Positions 33,385-42,321 of a DNA stretch of 64,000 bases are shown piece after piece. The DNA comes from Heliomicrobium undosum (GTDB lineage: Bacteria; Bacillota; Desulfitobacteriia; Heliobacteriales; Heliobacteriaceae), in contig NZ_WXEY01000005.1 of assembly GCF_009877425.1 (NCBI RefSeq), positions 124,001 to 188,000 of the forward strand. Reading direction: 5' to 3'. Positions within the stretch are counted from its first letter, which is position 1; each line of letters opens with the position of its first letter. Made by a program: the position numbers and the translations under genes. A model generated the notes under the pieces. It searched no databases. It was not told the DNA's origin and was given only the letters and a program-made list of their open reading frames with translations.

Positions 33385-33771
33385 TCAATCCTCATCGCCA
33401 CGTCGCGTCGCCGCTTCAGGGCGCCCGCCTTGCAAGAGGCGCACCTCCGCATCAAGCAGCGCAACCATCTGAGCCAGTTCCTTATTCGACTCCTTCAATT
33501 GGGAGATATGGCTGGCTTGTCTATACAAAATAACCAGAATGAAGAGAATGCCAAGGAAGAAGAGCAACGCCGGCTGATAGACAACCCCTAGGTATGCCGC
33601 CGCAATATCGACCAGTTCCGGCCAGATGGCCAAAAAAAGTATGGCCAGCGTCCCAGCCATCCAGTACATGGACTCTTTTTCACTGAGACGGTTGTTCTTC
33701 ACTTTATGGATCACATAGACAGCAAAGGTAAAGGCGATAATGCGGACAAACCAGATCAGTTTCCAACTCAC
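33385..33771 (-). CDS. DUF2304 membrane protein
   Basis: A 128-residue protein with three hydrophobic helices (WFVRIIAFTFAVYVI, WMAGTLAILFLAIWPE, PALLFFLGILFILVILY) and a C-terminal coiled coil (HISQLKESNKELAQMVALL). DUF2304 proteins are regularly encoded beside DPM-synthase-like GT2 enzymes. This gene overlaps the GT2 stop by 4 bp (ATGA). Function is unknown; a membrane partner of the transferase is the natural guess. Confidence 0.82.
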   Translation of the reverse strand: MSWKLIWFVRIIAFTFAVYVIHKVKNNRLSEKESMYWMAGTLAILFLAIWPELVDIAAAYLGVVYQPALLFFLGILFILVILYRQASHISQLKESNKELAQMVALLDAEVRLLQGGRPEAATRRGDED

Positions 33772-34529
33772 CGGGAATAGCTCCCTTCCGTATTGACGGC
33801 CAGGACCTTCCGGTAGGCTCGTCCTTTAATGATAGCGATAAAAATGCTGTACATCATCGTGGCCAAATACTTGACTACCTTGAAGCCCTTATGCATGCTC
33901 TCACCATGGACGCGCTCGCGGATCGAAGCCGGACGCTCAGTCACCCGGAAGCCCGCCAAGATCATCAACACGAGCACATTGGCGTCAGGAAAATCGACAG
34001 GGAACTGGTTGGGCCGCGCATAGAACTGGAAGACCCGCCGGTTTAAAAACTGCAAGCCTGACGTGGGATCGGCCACATCCTGCCGCGTCAGCATCTTGAT
34101 GAGGAGCGAAAAAATCTTGATGCCAAGACCGCGCATCCAGTTGGTGTGCTTCTTATTGTCCACAAAACGGGAACCGATGACAATGTCCGCGCCGCTAGCT
34201 TTCATCGCCCGCGCCATGTCGATGATGTTAGCCGGATCGTGCTGACCGTCGCCATCAAACTGAATGACATAATCATAGCCGTAGCGAGCGGCATACTTAA
34301 AACCCGTCTGCAAAGCCGCCCCATAGCGCAGATTGAAAGGATGGCGGAGCACCGTCGCCCCATGCCGCGCGGCGATCTCCGCCGTCCCATCGCGGGAACC
34401 GTCGTCGATGACTACCACGTCGACCCAAGGGACGACGACTTTCAACTCCTCAAGAACACCGCCGATATTTTCCGCCTCATTATAGGCCGGGATGATGACC
34501 AGATATTTGCCGGTCAAGCGATCGTTCAA
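33768..34529 (-). CDS. Family 2 glycosyltransferase, dolichyl/polyprenyl-phosphate sugar synthase-like
   Basis: A GT-A transferase of 253 residues like DPM1/ArnC. It has VIIPAYNEAENIGGVL, VVVIDDGSRDGTAEIA, the nucleotide-metal motif FDGDGQHDP (DxD-like) and the acceptor-side GSRFVDNKK. Such enzymes transfer a sugar from a nucleotide to polyprenyl phosphate. The track start is TTG 34527-34529, which abuts AAAAGG; a TTG four codons later (34515-34517) is an alternative. It is coupled to the DUF2304 gene. Confidence 0.88.
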   Translation of the reverse strand: MNDRLTGKYLVIIPAYNEAENIGGVLEELKVVVPWVDVVVIDDGSRDGTAEIAARHGATVLRHPFNLRYGAALQTGFKYAARYGYDYVIQFDGDGQHDPANIIDMARAMKASGADIVIGSRFVDNKKHTNWMRGLGIKIFSLLIKMLTRQDVADPTSGLQFLNRRVFQFYARPNQFPVDFPDANVLVLMILAGFRVTERPASIRERVHGESMHKGFKVVKYLATMMYSIFIAIIKGRAYRKVLAVNTEGSYSR

Positions 34530-34633
34530 CCTTTTTTCCCCCGATCACTATCTCAAAATGACGCTATTGCCAACAAATCGAAGGTTCTCTAAAACAACGC
34601 GGCATGCCACTTCCAGATGCTTCAATACACTAC

Positions 34634-35890
34634 TCACAAGGGTAATAACGAATGCAGCATTTCAACCAATTTTTTTACCGCCCTTTCACGGGAATAACTG
34701 TTCGACACCTTGTTTGCCCTTTCCGGCAACGACGTAAACAACTCCCTTTCCTTCCACAGCCCCTCGATCGCTTTTGCCAGTGCCTCGGGATCATCAGGCG
34801 GCACGGCCAAACCGAGCGATTCTGACTCAATGAGATTCGCTGTGTATCCGGGAACTGCGGCAACAATCGGTTTGCCGAAATAAAGGTAATCAAACAACTT
34901 GTTGGGCAACGCAGTCGCAAAGGTGGGGATGTTGCGGAGCGTAAGCAGATAAGCGTCTGCGACAGCCAGGTATTTCCCCAACTCAGAGCGTTCCACCGGA
35001 CCGGTGAACAGGATGTTTGTCAATCCGCTTTGTTGCGCTTTCGCCATCAAGTGCGCCCTTTCCTGGCCTTCGCCCACCAGGACGAACCGGACCGGGCAAC
35101 CCTTCGCTTGCACGAGGCGCGCCGCTTCGACGACAACATCCAATGCATTCGCTGGACCATGAGCGCCGGAGTACATGATCACAAAGCTTTCGCCGACGTC
35201 CAAATGCCCCCGTAATTCCTCCACCTCTACCTTCCCAAAGACCCTGAAGGTCGATTGGGAAACACCGTTAGGGATCATGACGAGCTTGTCGGCCCAGGGC
35301 CCCTTGTCTTTGATCCGCTCGGCGATTCCCGGCGTAAGGGCGATGATGCTGTCCGCCTGCCGGTAGAGCCACGCTTCCGCGCGATATAAAAGGTTTACCA
35401 ACCACCTGGGGGTATTCGGCGCCATATCGACCAGGGTATCCGGCCAAAGGTCGCGGACCTCGAAAACAAACCTTGCCCGGCGGACCCGTGCCACCATTGC
35501 ACTTGCCATAGCCCCCGGCAAGTGTGGAGAAGAGCCGATGACGATATCCGGTTTTTCCGTCGAAAAAAGCCCACGGACAAGGAAATGAATTGAAAAGACT
35601 AGCATATTGAGCAAACGGCTGAGGCCGTTTTGGGAGTAACGGGGCGTCCACAACCAGTGCCACCGGCAATCATCGGCGCCCTCGCTGTGCTGTGAAAACA
35701 CCCTCTCACAGCCGGGTCGATGAAACTGTTTGATCACATGGATAAAAGACATGGCCCAGACGGTCACATGCCAACCATTTCGAGACAGTTCTTCAGCAAA
35801 TTCATAATGCCGTCCGCTGGCCGGGTATTCAGGCGTCACCGCATAGGGATTGATCATCCAGACTCGCGGCAGATCGCTTTTCCTACTCAT
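34634..35890 (-). CDS. Glycosyltransferase family 4 (WbuB-like)
   Basis: A GT-B transferase of 418 residues with the WbuB-like start MINPYAVTPEYPASGRHYEF and FVFEVRDLWPDTLVDM. The donor domain has NGVSQSTF, FVIMYSGAHGPANALDVVVEAA and LFDYLYFGKPIVAAV. WbuB-type enzymes transfer deoxy-amino sugars such as FucNAc to lipid-linked GlcNAc. ATG 35888-35890 follows AAGGAAG and overlaps the upstream gene by 8 bp. The 104 bp after it hold a GTGGCATGCCGC palindrome only. Confidence 0.87.
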   Translation of the reverse strand: MSRKSDLPRVWMINPYAVTPEYPASGRHYEFAEELSRNGWHVTVWAMSFIHVIKQFHRPGCERVFSQHSEGADDCRWHWLWTPRYSQNGLSRLLNMLVFSIHFLVRGLFSTEKPDIVIGSSPHLPGAMASAMVARVRRARFVFEVRDLWPDTLVDMAPNTPRWLVNLLYRAEAWLYRQADSIIALTPGIAERIKDKGPWADKLVMIPNGVSQSTFRVFGKVEVEELRGHLDVGESFVIMYSGAHGPANALDVVVEAARLVQAKGCPVRFVLVGEGQERAHLMAKAQQSGLTNILFTGPVERSELGKYLAVADAYLLTLRNIPTFATALPNKLFDYLYFGKPIVAAVPGYTANLIESESLGLAVPPDDPEALAKAIEGLWKERELFTSLPERANKVSNSYSRERAVKKLVEMLHSLLPL

Positions 35891-37118
35891 GCTTTGCTTC
35901 CTTCGCTTTTTCCCTGGTCGGGGAGCATCCCAGACGGTCATAAATTTCTATCAGCCGGTGGGACACCTTACCCCAGTTGCCCTGGTGATAAATCCATTCG
36001 ACGGCGTTCGCTCTCATCGATATGAGTTGACCGCGGTCTTCGCAAAGGCTTTTGAGCGCCTCCGCCAGACTGTCGGGCGAACCCGCCCGGTACAACAGTC
36101 CAAAAGCCGCCTGGCTGTGTATCCGGCGGATCTCCGGCAGATCGCTGCTCACGACCGCCAGGCCGGCAGCCATATACTCAAAGAGCTTATTGGGAAGTGC
36201 CAATTCGCTGTTCCGACAATTGGGCAAGTAGGGGACAATGCCTACGTCAAAATGCCGTGCTTCTCTTACCAGTTCCTTCATTTTTATCGCAGGCAGCATA
36301 TGCACTCGGGGCAAGGCGTTACGCTCGATAAACGCTTTCATAGATTGTTCCAGCGGTCCGTAACCGCGGAAATAAAAATCTATCTCCATTCCCCGCAATC
36401 GCTCGGCAGCCTCCAAAACGACTTCCAAACCCCTGCCGGGCAGATAACCGCCGTGATACAAGACCCGCAAGGGGTTTCCGGTCGTTTTCTCAGGCCCCGG
36501 CGTTCCCGTTGGCCGGACCTCCCGCTCCAAGGGGACGTAGTTTTCCAGGACATGGCATTCAGGGAGGTGCGGGTATCTTCGCCTCAGTTCTTTCCGGATC
36601 CCTTCATTGACCGTGATCACTGACGAGACAGAGCGCAGCAGCAGCCTCTCCAACTGTCCTTGTATTTTTTTAAACCAATCGGGCCAGGCCGGATTCTGTT
36701 CCACCCACAACTCATGGCTGTCATAGACCACATGTGCGCACCGTCGGAACTGCTTCAGCACCCAGGCAGCCGGCAACGTATTTAAGTCATGGGCGTGAAG
36801 CACCCTCGCGCCGTTCCGGGCAGCGATCTGGATCATTCTGAAATTGGCAAATAGGACATGAACCCCTTTGACCAGAAGCTCAATTTTTTTTCCCCGTGAC
36901 CTCGCCAACCAGGCGGACAGCCACGGCGGCGACTGGGTCAATGCCATCTGCCATTCTTTCCGGTCAGTCGTTTCCCCGTTGACCGCTCGCTCAGGCTGAA
37001 TCCCAATGACCAAAACAGAATAACCGGCGGAGGCCAGTGATGTCGCTTCTTTGGTTACCCTAGGGTCATGGATGATTCCGTTGGCAACCAACATAATCGC
37101 GTCATACCGGCCGTTCAT
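35883..37118 (-). CDS. Glycosyltransferase family 4
   Basis: A GT-B transferase of 411 residues: IMLVANGIIHDPRVTKEA near the start, VLHAHDLNTLPAAWVL, the donor-domain LRVLYHGGYLPGRGLEVVLEA, and ELALPNKLFEYMAAGLAVV. A hydrophobic stretch follows PWLSAWLARS. The ATG at 37116-37118 overlaps the asnB stop in an ATGA junction and is preceded by GGAGTG. The longer frame to 37160 would overlap asnB by 46 bp and is rejected. Confidence 0.87.
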   Translation of the reverse strand: MNGRYDAIMLVANGIIHDPRVTKEATSLASAGYSVLVIGIQPERAVNGETTDRKEWQMALTQSPPWLSAWLARSRGKKIELLVKGVHVLFANFRMIQIAARNGARVLHAHDLNTLPAAWVLKQFRRCAHVVYDSHELWVEQNPAWPDWFKKIQGQLERLLLRSVSSVITVNEGIRKELRRRYPHLPECHVLENYVPLEREVRPTGTPGPEKTTGNPLRVLYHGGYLPGRGLEVVLEAAERLRGMEIDFYFRGYGPLEQSMKAFIERNALPRVHMLPAIKMKELVREARHFDVGIVPYLPNCRNSELALPNKLFEYMAAGLAVVSSDLPEIRRIHSQAAFGLLYRAGSPDSLAEALKSLCEDRGQLISMRANAVEWIYHQGNWGKVSHRLIEIYDRLGCSPTREKAKEAKHE

Positions 37119-39055
37119 GTCCGCTTCACTCCAAAGTTGGGTTGGATTCGCTCCAACCATCTGGGGTCCTTGTCGATGAACAATTTAAACCATAATTCCA
37201 CGTTGCAGAGCGACCACAGCGCCCAAGCGTGATCGTGGCTTGTCTCCAAACTGCGGGATATGGCTGCTGCATCGAACAACCCTCGTTGCCTCGCCGCCGG
37301 ATCCAGCAGGATATCCTGCAGCAACTGCCGCGCCCCCGCTTTGAACCACAGGTTGATCGGAGTGGGGAAGCCCTTCTTGTCTTTGCGCCGGCGCACCTCT
37401 TCCGGGATAATGCCCGCGATTGCCTGCTTGAAGACGCTTTTCGGCTCCAAACCGAACACCTTCAGTTCCGGCGGGATCGTCGACGCATACTCGACGATCC
37501 TGTAGTCCAGTAGCGGCACACGCGACTCTAGCGATACGGCCATGCTCGTCCGGTCTTCCACCTGGAGAAGGCCCGGCAGGTAGCACTTCAGATCATGGTA
37601 TAACATTTTATCGAACAGTTGATCTGTCGGCGCCTGGCGCAGAAAACGAAGAAAACCCTCTCGCAGTTCCCCATCCAGCATCTGTTCTTTCAATCGGGCG
37701 CCCAGCAGGGGGCTATCTCCCGAAAGGGATGAGGTGTATCTTTCCCACAGAGACTCAAAATCCCCCGCTCGCGCCTGCATCCGGCGCCCGACTTTCGTTA
37801 AGGTCGCCAGTAGACCATGCTGCCGAAGCGAGGCTTGGAGCACATTCCACCGGGTGCGCCATTTTCGTGTGATACCGGCAGAGGATGGGCTCGCGCCGAT
37901 TCCTGAGCCGCAGTCATAGAGAGTCAAGAAATAGCGAGGATATCCACCGAAAACTTCATCCCCGCCCTGTCCCCCCAGCACCACTTTGACATGCTCTGCG
38001 GCCAGGCAACTCACGACCTGCTGCGGGAAGATTCCCGGTCCGACGGCTGGCTCGTCCATATACCAGACTAGGCTGGGCAACATGCGAAGGAAGTCCTCCA
38101 TCGTCGGCGCCGTCTCCAAATATTCTGTTCCGGCATAGCGTGACACAGTTTTCGCGTACTCTGTCTCGTCGTAAAATTTGTCCTCCCTAAATTTGCCAGA
38201 AAATGTTTTTATTCTGCCAGGGTAATGGCGGGAGGCGAGGCAGACGACGGTGCTCGAATCCAGTCCGCCGCTCAGATGACAGCCCAGAGGAACGTCGGCG
38301 CGCAAATGGATGGTCACGGCGTCTTCGATCAGCGCCCGCAGCTCCGCAACAGTATCTTCCGCTGAACGAGAACGGTCATAGTGAAAGGACACGTCCCAAT
38401 ACCGCCCAACGTTTATCCCCTGCCGCCCGTAACGCAACCAGCATCCCGGTTCCAGTTTGTATACGCCCTGAAAGAATGTTTCGTCCGTAGGGTTGTACAT
38501 ATAGCGGAGATAGTAACCGATGCTTTTTAGATTCGCATCGGCGGTAAAGCCTGGCAGTTGGAGCAGCGCCTTAATCTCCGACGCAAAGGCAAGACCCTGG
38601 TCGTTGCTGTGATAATACAACGGCTTAATTCCAAGTCGATCACGGGCGATAAAGACCTCTTCCTTCAGCGTATCGACAATCGCGAAGGCAAACATGCCGT
38701 TGAGCCGCTGCAGGCATTCTACGCCCCAGGCGATATAGGAAAAAAGCAATACCTCCGTATCACTCCGGGTTCGAAAATGGAATCCTTCCCTAATCAAGCA
38801 TTCTCTCAACTCAACGTAATTATAGATCTCGCCGTTGAACACAAGGGCATAGCGACCTTGCGGATCGACCATGGGCTGATGACCATGCTCCAGGTCGATA
38901 ATGCTCAATCTACGGAATCCCAATGCTGCCGGCCCTTTTATCCAAAAGCCTTCGTCGTCAGGACCCCGGTGAGCGATGGCGTCAATCATTCGCTTAAGCG
39001 GCTGACGCAGATCACCCTTATTTGTTTTTGTAAAAAGGCCTGCAAAACCGCACAT
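37115..39055 (-). CDS. asnB: Asparagine synthase-type glutamine amidotransferase (copy 1)
   Basis: A class II amidotransferase of 646 residues. Cys2 (MCGFAGLF) is the glutaminase nucleophile, with GPDDEGFW, FNGEIYNY and RTRSDTEVLL. The synthetase half carries the PP-loop SGGLDSS at residues 262-268 and GGQGGDEVFGGYPRY. All catalytic elements are present. Inside glycan loci such proteins amidate sugar carboxylates, for example uronic acids to uronamides, or make acetamidino groups, rather than asparagine. The 4-bp coupling to a GT4 gene supports that role. Confidence 0.88.
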   Translation of the reverse strand: MCGFAGLFTKTNKGDLRQPLKRMIDAIAHRGPDDEGFWIKGPAALGFRRLSIIDLEHGHQPMVDPQGRYALVFNGEIYNYVELRECLIREGFHFRTRSDTEVLLFSYIAWGVECLQRLNGMFAFAIVDTLKEEVFIARDRLGIKPLYYHSNDQGLAFASEIKALLQLPGFTADANLKSIGYYLRYMYNPTDETFFQGVYKLEPGCWLRYGRQGINVGRYWDVSFHYDRSRSAEDTVAELRALIEDAVTIHLRADVPLGCHLSGGLDSSTVVCLASRHYPGRIKTFSGKFREDKFYDETEYAKTVSRYAGTEYLETAPTMEDFLRMLPSLVWYMDEPAVGPGIFPQQVVSCLAAEHVKVVLGGQGGDEVFGGYPRYFLTLYDCGSGIGASPSSAGITRKWRTRWNVLQASLRQHGLLATLTKVGRRMQARAGDFESLWERYTSSLSGDSPLLGARLKEQMLDGELREGFLRFLRQAPTDQLFDKMLYHDLKCYLPGLLQVEDRTSMAVSLESRVPLLDYRIVEYASTIPPELKVFGLEPKSVFKQAIAGIIPEEVRRRKDKKGFPTPINLWFKAGARQLLQDILLDPAARQRGLFDAAAISRSLETSHDHAWALWSLCNVELWFKLFIDKDPRWLERIQPNFGVKRT

Positions 39056-39073
39056 CTGACCTGTCCTTCACTT

Positions 39074-40273
39074 TCAGTTGTTCAAGGTCTCCATCTGGTC
39101 CACCACGTGCCTGGCGAAAGGAAAAGCGCAGGTAAAGGCAGGTGAAACTGCGTTGAGGACATGGAGCGAGCGGTTGTCGCCTTCGATGACAAAATCTTGG
39201 ACCAACTCCAAGGTCTCCCGGTTCAACAACTGCGCCCGGATACCTGGTCGCATAAAGTTACCAAACCCTTGCGCGTCCACGTTCTTTACCATTTTTAAAG
39301 AGGCTTGAATGAGGCGGCTTTTGTCATACTTGCGCATCTCTTCAAAGGCAAGCTTTCTGAAATTGAAGGAATTGGTAAAGAACAGCTTGGCCTCGTAAAT
39401 CAGAATGCTGATCATCTCATCCAGACGGAAGTTTTCCAGGCCTTTGTAGTTTTCTCTCCAGAACGAAGGAATGGCTGTGGGGCCGATTTTGATGCTACCA
39501 TCCACTGTTTTGGTGAAATGAACGCCGAGAAAAGGATTCGCCAGGTTGGGAACCGGATATATGTTTGTAACCACATCGGTTTTGTTTTTGGCGTACTTCA
39601 GGTAAATCCCCTTGAAAGGGATAATCGTGTACTTCTTGCCGAAGCCCAGGCCATGGGCAATCCGGTCAGCGTAGAGACCGGCGGCGTTGATCAGGTAACG
39701 GCAACCGATGGGACCGCTGTCGCAGTGAACAACGCCTCCGTTAAAGCGCTCGTACTTGGTGCTGTAGCGCATGTCGATGCCCATGCCGGCATTGTCCGCT
39801 TTGATCGCCTGGCAGACTTCGATAGGATCGACAGATGCCGTGGACGGGGAGTAGAGCGCCTTTTGATAGGTCCTTACGTTAGGATCGAGGCGCTGAACCT
39901 CCTCCTCCTCCATCCAAAGGAGTTCGACGCCGTTTCGTTCAGCCCGCCGCTTCAACTCTTCAAGGCCTTTTAATTCCTCTTCATCGGTGGCTACGACGAT
40001 CTTCCCACAGCGATTGATCTGAATTCCTTTTTTCTCGCAGTAGTCCCGCATGGCGCGGTTGCCGTCGCGGGTAAATCTGGCCTTCAGACTGTCCGCCGTA
40101 TAGTAAAAACCCGCGTGCAACACGCCGCTGTTTCGACCGCTGGAGTGATAGGCCACATCAGGTTCCTTCTCGATCATACAGACGGAACATTCTTTCCATC
40201 GGGACTTCAATTCCCGCGCTATTGTTAACCCGATAATGCCGGCGCCAACAACAACATAATCATACCGCTTCAT
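39074..40273 (-). CDS. lhgO: L-2-hydroxyglutarate oxidase homologue (FAD-dependent)
   Basis: A 399-residue flavoprotein of the LhgO group in the DAO family. The N-terminal dinucleotide site VVVGAGIIGLTIARELK at residues 6-22 is intact. Then come HSSGRNSGVLHAGFYY (which contacts FAD), NRCGKIVVATDEEE, and RYLINAAGLYADRIAH. LhgO oxidises L-2-hydroxyglutarate to 2-oxoglutarate and passes electrons to quinone at the membrane. It is flanked by an amidotransferase and a glycosyltransferase, with 18 and 23 bp gaps, so it belongs to the glycan operon. A link to WbpB cofactor recycling is proposed in the findings. Confidence 0.87.
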   Translation of the reverse strand: MKRYDYVVVGAGIIGLTIARELKSRWKECSVCMIEKEPDVAYHSSGRNSGVLHAGFYYTADSLKARFTRDGNRAMRDYCEKKGIQINRCGKIVVATDEEELKGLEELKRRAERNGVELLWMEEEEVQRLDPNVRTYQKALYSPSTASVDPIEVCQAIKADNAGMGIDMRYSTKYERFNGGVVHCDSGPIGCRYLINAAGLYADRIAHGLGFGKKYTIIPFKGIYLKYAKNKTDVVTNIYPVPNLANPFLGVHFTKTVDGSIKIGPTAIPSFWRENYKGLENFRLDEMISILIYEAKLFFTNSFNFRKLAFEEMRKYDKSRLIQASLKMVKNVDAQGFGNFMRPGIRAQLLNRETLELVQDFVIEGDNRSLHVLNAVSPAFTCAFPFARHVVDQMETLNN

Positions 40274-40296
40274 TCCATCGCCTCATCGTCTGAATC

Positions 40297-41415
40297 TCAC
40301 CCTGGAATATCGAAGTTCGCCCAGAAGGACCCTGATGGATTCTGATAGAGTTGAATCATGGCCCGGGCAATGGCCTCGGGGTTGTGCCACCGATGGGCGA
40401 AACGCTTTGACCGGCGCCCCAATTCGCGCAGTCGTTCCCTGTCCTCAACAAGGGCAACAAGCACATCTGTGATCGTATCGGGATTCGCATTGATCACCGG
40501 GAGCTCTTCCCGCATCTTTTCCGGAATAAAAGGCAGGTCACTCTCTCGGATATACGCCACAACGGGAATCCCCATTTGCATCACTTCCACCGATAGGCCG
40601 CCGTACCAGCCGCACAACAGTTGATCTACGACGAGATCCGCTTTTTCGTACACCTGGAGCGCCTCGCGGTGGGACATGTTTTCTACGATAATGCATTCTA
40701 CAGGGTAGTGCTTTTGTAATGTGGCAAAGGCCTCTAATACATACTTTGTTCCCTTCACATGCCGATCGGTAGGCGCATGGACGATGACCATGGGAGCGTC
40801 GTCCCTCTTTTCCCGTTTGCTTCGTCCCCTTTGCTGGCAAAGGCAATAGGGCAAGAATTCGGCGCCGGGAACATGGCGCAACTGGTCGGGGTTCAAGCAA
40901 AACACATGGGCGCAGTGTTTTAGGATCAGTGAAATATTCTTTTGTTTTATTCGATCCAGTCTTTCATCACACTGCGGATTTTGGCAATGCTGACGATCAC
41001 AAGCAGAAATCGGGTTGCTTGACAGGGTTGCCATGCGCAGGCGGGCATCACAACCCTGGAAGGTCATGACACATTTTTTCCCAAGACGGTTCAACAAGGG
41101 CAGGTCCAGGTAGTCAAGGGGGGTGTTTCGGGTCGTCGGGGGAAAAAAGGTCTTGCCAAAATAGAAATGGAATAGGTCAAAACGGTGAAGGGCCTTGCTC
41201 GCGTAGACCGCCATCGCCAGACGGCGGTGGATTCCCGAGGCCGGGGATGTGCCAAAGGAATAGCTCTCGTCCACTTCCTGCGCGTAAATTGTAGGAAAAA
41301 AGTCGACGACGCGGCTCTCCACGAGTCCCGGCGCGACTTTCCTTTCCATCTGCCCTAAAGACCAGGCATGATTCCCGATGTTGATTGGCCCGTGGAGCAC
41401 CTTCAGCTTCTTCAC
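40297..41415 (-). CDS. Glycosyltransferase (GT4-like) with a Cys-rich insert
   Basis: A 372-residue GT-B-like protein starting at GTG 41413-41415 behind GGAGAATAAGCG. The donor half has VIVHAPTDRHVKGTKYVLEAF and VDQLLCGWYGGLSVEVMQMG with the usual E. The N-terminal half contains a Cys cluster (GCDARLR, then CDRQHCQNPQCDERL at about residues 139-153) that could bind a metal and is not a usual GT4 element. Two later genes (42322-43611 and 46390-48051) share the pattern CD/VDQ...GYxxGG/G near the donor site, so the three form a subfamily. Confidence 0.82.
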   Translation of the reverse strand: MKKLKVLHGPINIGNHAWSLGQMERKVAPGLVESRVVDFFPTIYAQEVDESYSFGTSPASGIHRRLAMAVYASKALHRFDLFHFYFGKTFFPPTTRNTPLDYLDLPLLNRLGKKCVMTFQGCDARLRMATLSSNPISACDRQHCQNPQCDERLDRIKQKNISLILKHCAHVFCLNPDQLRHVPGAEFLPYCLCQQRGRSKREKRDDAPMVIVHAPTDRHVKGTKYVLEAFATLQKHYPVECIIVENMSHREALQVYEKADLVVDQLLCGWYGGLSVEVMQMGIPVVAYIRESDLPFIPEKMREELPVINANPDTITDVLVALVEDRERLRELGRRSKRFAHRWHNPEAIARAMIQLYQNPSGSFWANFDIPG

Positions 41416-41418
41416 CGC

Positions 41419-42306
41419 TTATTCTCCGAAGAGGGTCCTGCGCATGCCCTCAACAAAAGGGGTGAAGGGTACGTCCACCAACGAACGCAATAAGGTCGTG
41501 TCCGCGACCAAGTCCCCTTTGCGTTTCCCCTGGGCAATGCGGAGCAGAGGCTCGACGCCAAGCAGACAGCCTGCCTCTTTCGCGATCCTGCCGATGCTGA
41601 TCACCTCGGGACCAGCCAGGTTGATCGGCCCTTGGACTTGTATCTCCCGGGACAGCAGCGCGCCGATGATCGCTGTCAGGTCGTCGACATAACAGGGCGT
41701 AAGACGCAGTCCCCCCGTATCGGCCTCCCCTTCGCCGGGCTCCAAGGTAATCGGTTCACTGCATCTCACGCGCTCGATTAACCTGGGGATTAACATATTC
41801 TCCTGCCCCGGCCCATACACTCCGAAAATGCGCATCGATATGACATTGAGGTATGGCGCAAACAATACCAGGGCCTTTTCGCCCATTTGTTTGCTCAGGC
41901 CGTAAAAATCATCGTCACGCAGCGGCGAATCCTCGCGCAACGGTAGAAAAGACGGGGTGTAGACGTTGCCTGTGGACGCGTAGAGAAATGTCTTGGCGCC
42001 CGACCGTCGCGCCGCCTCAGCCAAACGGACAACCCCCAGCGTATTTACAGCAAACAGATCCGGCGCCATATCCGGCATCTGGCGGTAATGGGAAGACTGG
42101 GCCAGATAGACCACCGCATCGACAGGAGGGAGCACAAGTTCGCCATTGGAAGCAAGGTCACAGTACAGTCCCTTGCAACCTGCGCTCTCTATCCGGGTCA
42201 TATGGCGCTCTAAGCCGACTCCGATAACATCATGCCCCGCTTCAGTAAGGGCGCCGCAGAGATGAGTCCCTACGTAGCCCCCGGCTCCGGTGACAAGGAT
42301 TTTCAT
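41419..42306 (-). CDS. NAD-dependent sugar epimerase/dehydratase
   Basis: A 295-residue short-chain dehydrogenase with the Rossmann motif VTGAGGYVGTHL, YASTGNVYTPS at the Ser/Thr position, the catalytic Tyr-x3-Lys in FYGLSKQMGE, and RIFGVYGPGQ. It acts on an unknown nucleotide sugar. It lies 3 bp before a glycosyltransferase and starts behind AGGAGGCGCATGTT. Composition is still high in G+C here, unlike the next genes. Confidence 0.87.
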   Translation of the reverse strand: MKILVTGAGGYVGTHLCGALTEAGHDVIGVGLERHMTRIESAGCKGLYCDLASNGELVLPPVDAVVYLAQSSHYRQMPDMAPDLFAVNTLGVVRLAEAARRSGAKTFLYASTGNVYTPSFLPLREDSPLRDDDFYGLSKQMGEKALVLFAPYLNVISMRIFGVYGPGQENMLIPRLIERVRCSEPITLEPGEGEADTGGLRLTPCYVDDLTAIIGALLSREIQVQGPINLAGPEVISIGRIAKEAGCLLGVEPLLRIAQGKRKGDLVADTTLLRSLVDVPFTPFVEGMRRTLFGE

Positions 42307-42321
42307 AACATGCGCCTCCTG

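Noticed and set aside
34588-34612. GTGGCATGCCGC palindrome followed by GTTGTTTT as terminator of the glycosyltransferase operon
   Set aside because: The palindrome leaves almost no loop and the T-run is broken, so termination is doubtful.
37115-39055. True asparagine biosynthesis by AsnB
   Set aside because: Two divergent copies inside a surface glycan locus, each coupled to glycan genes, fit sugar amidation better.
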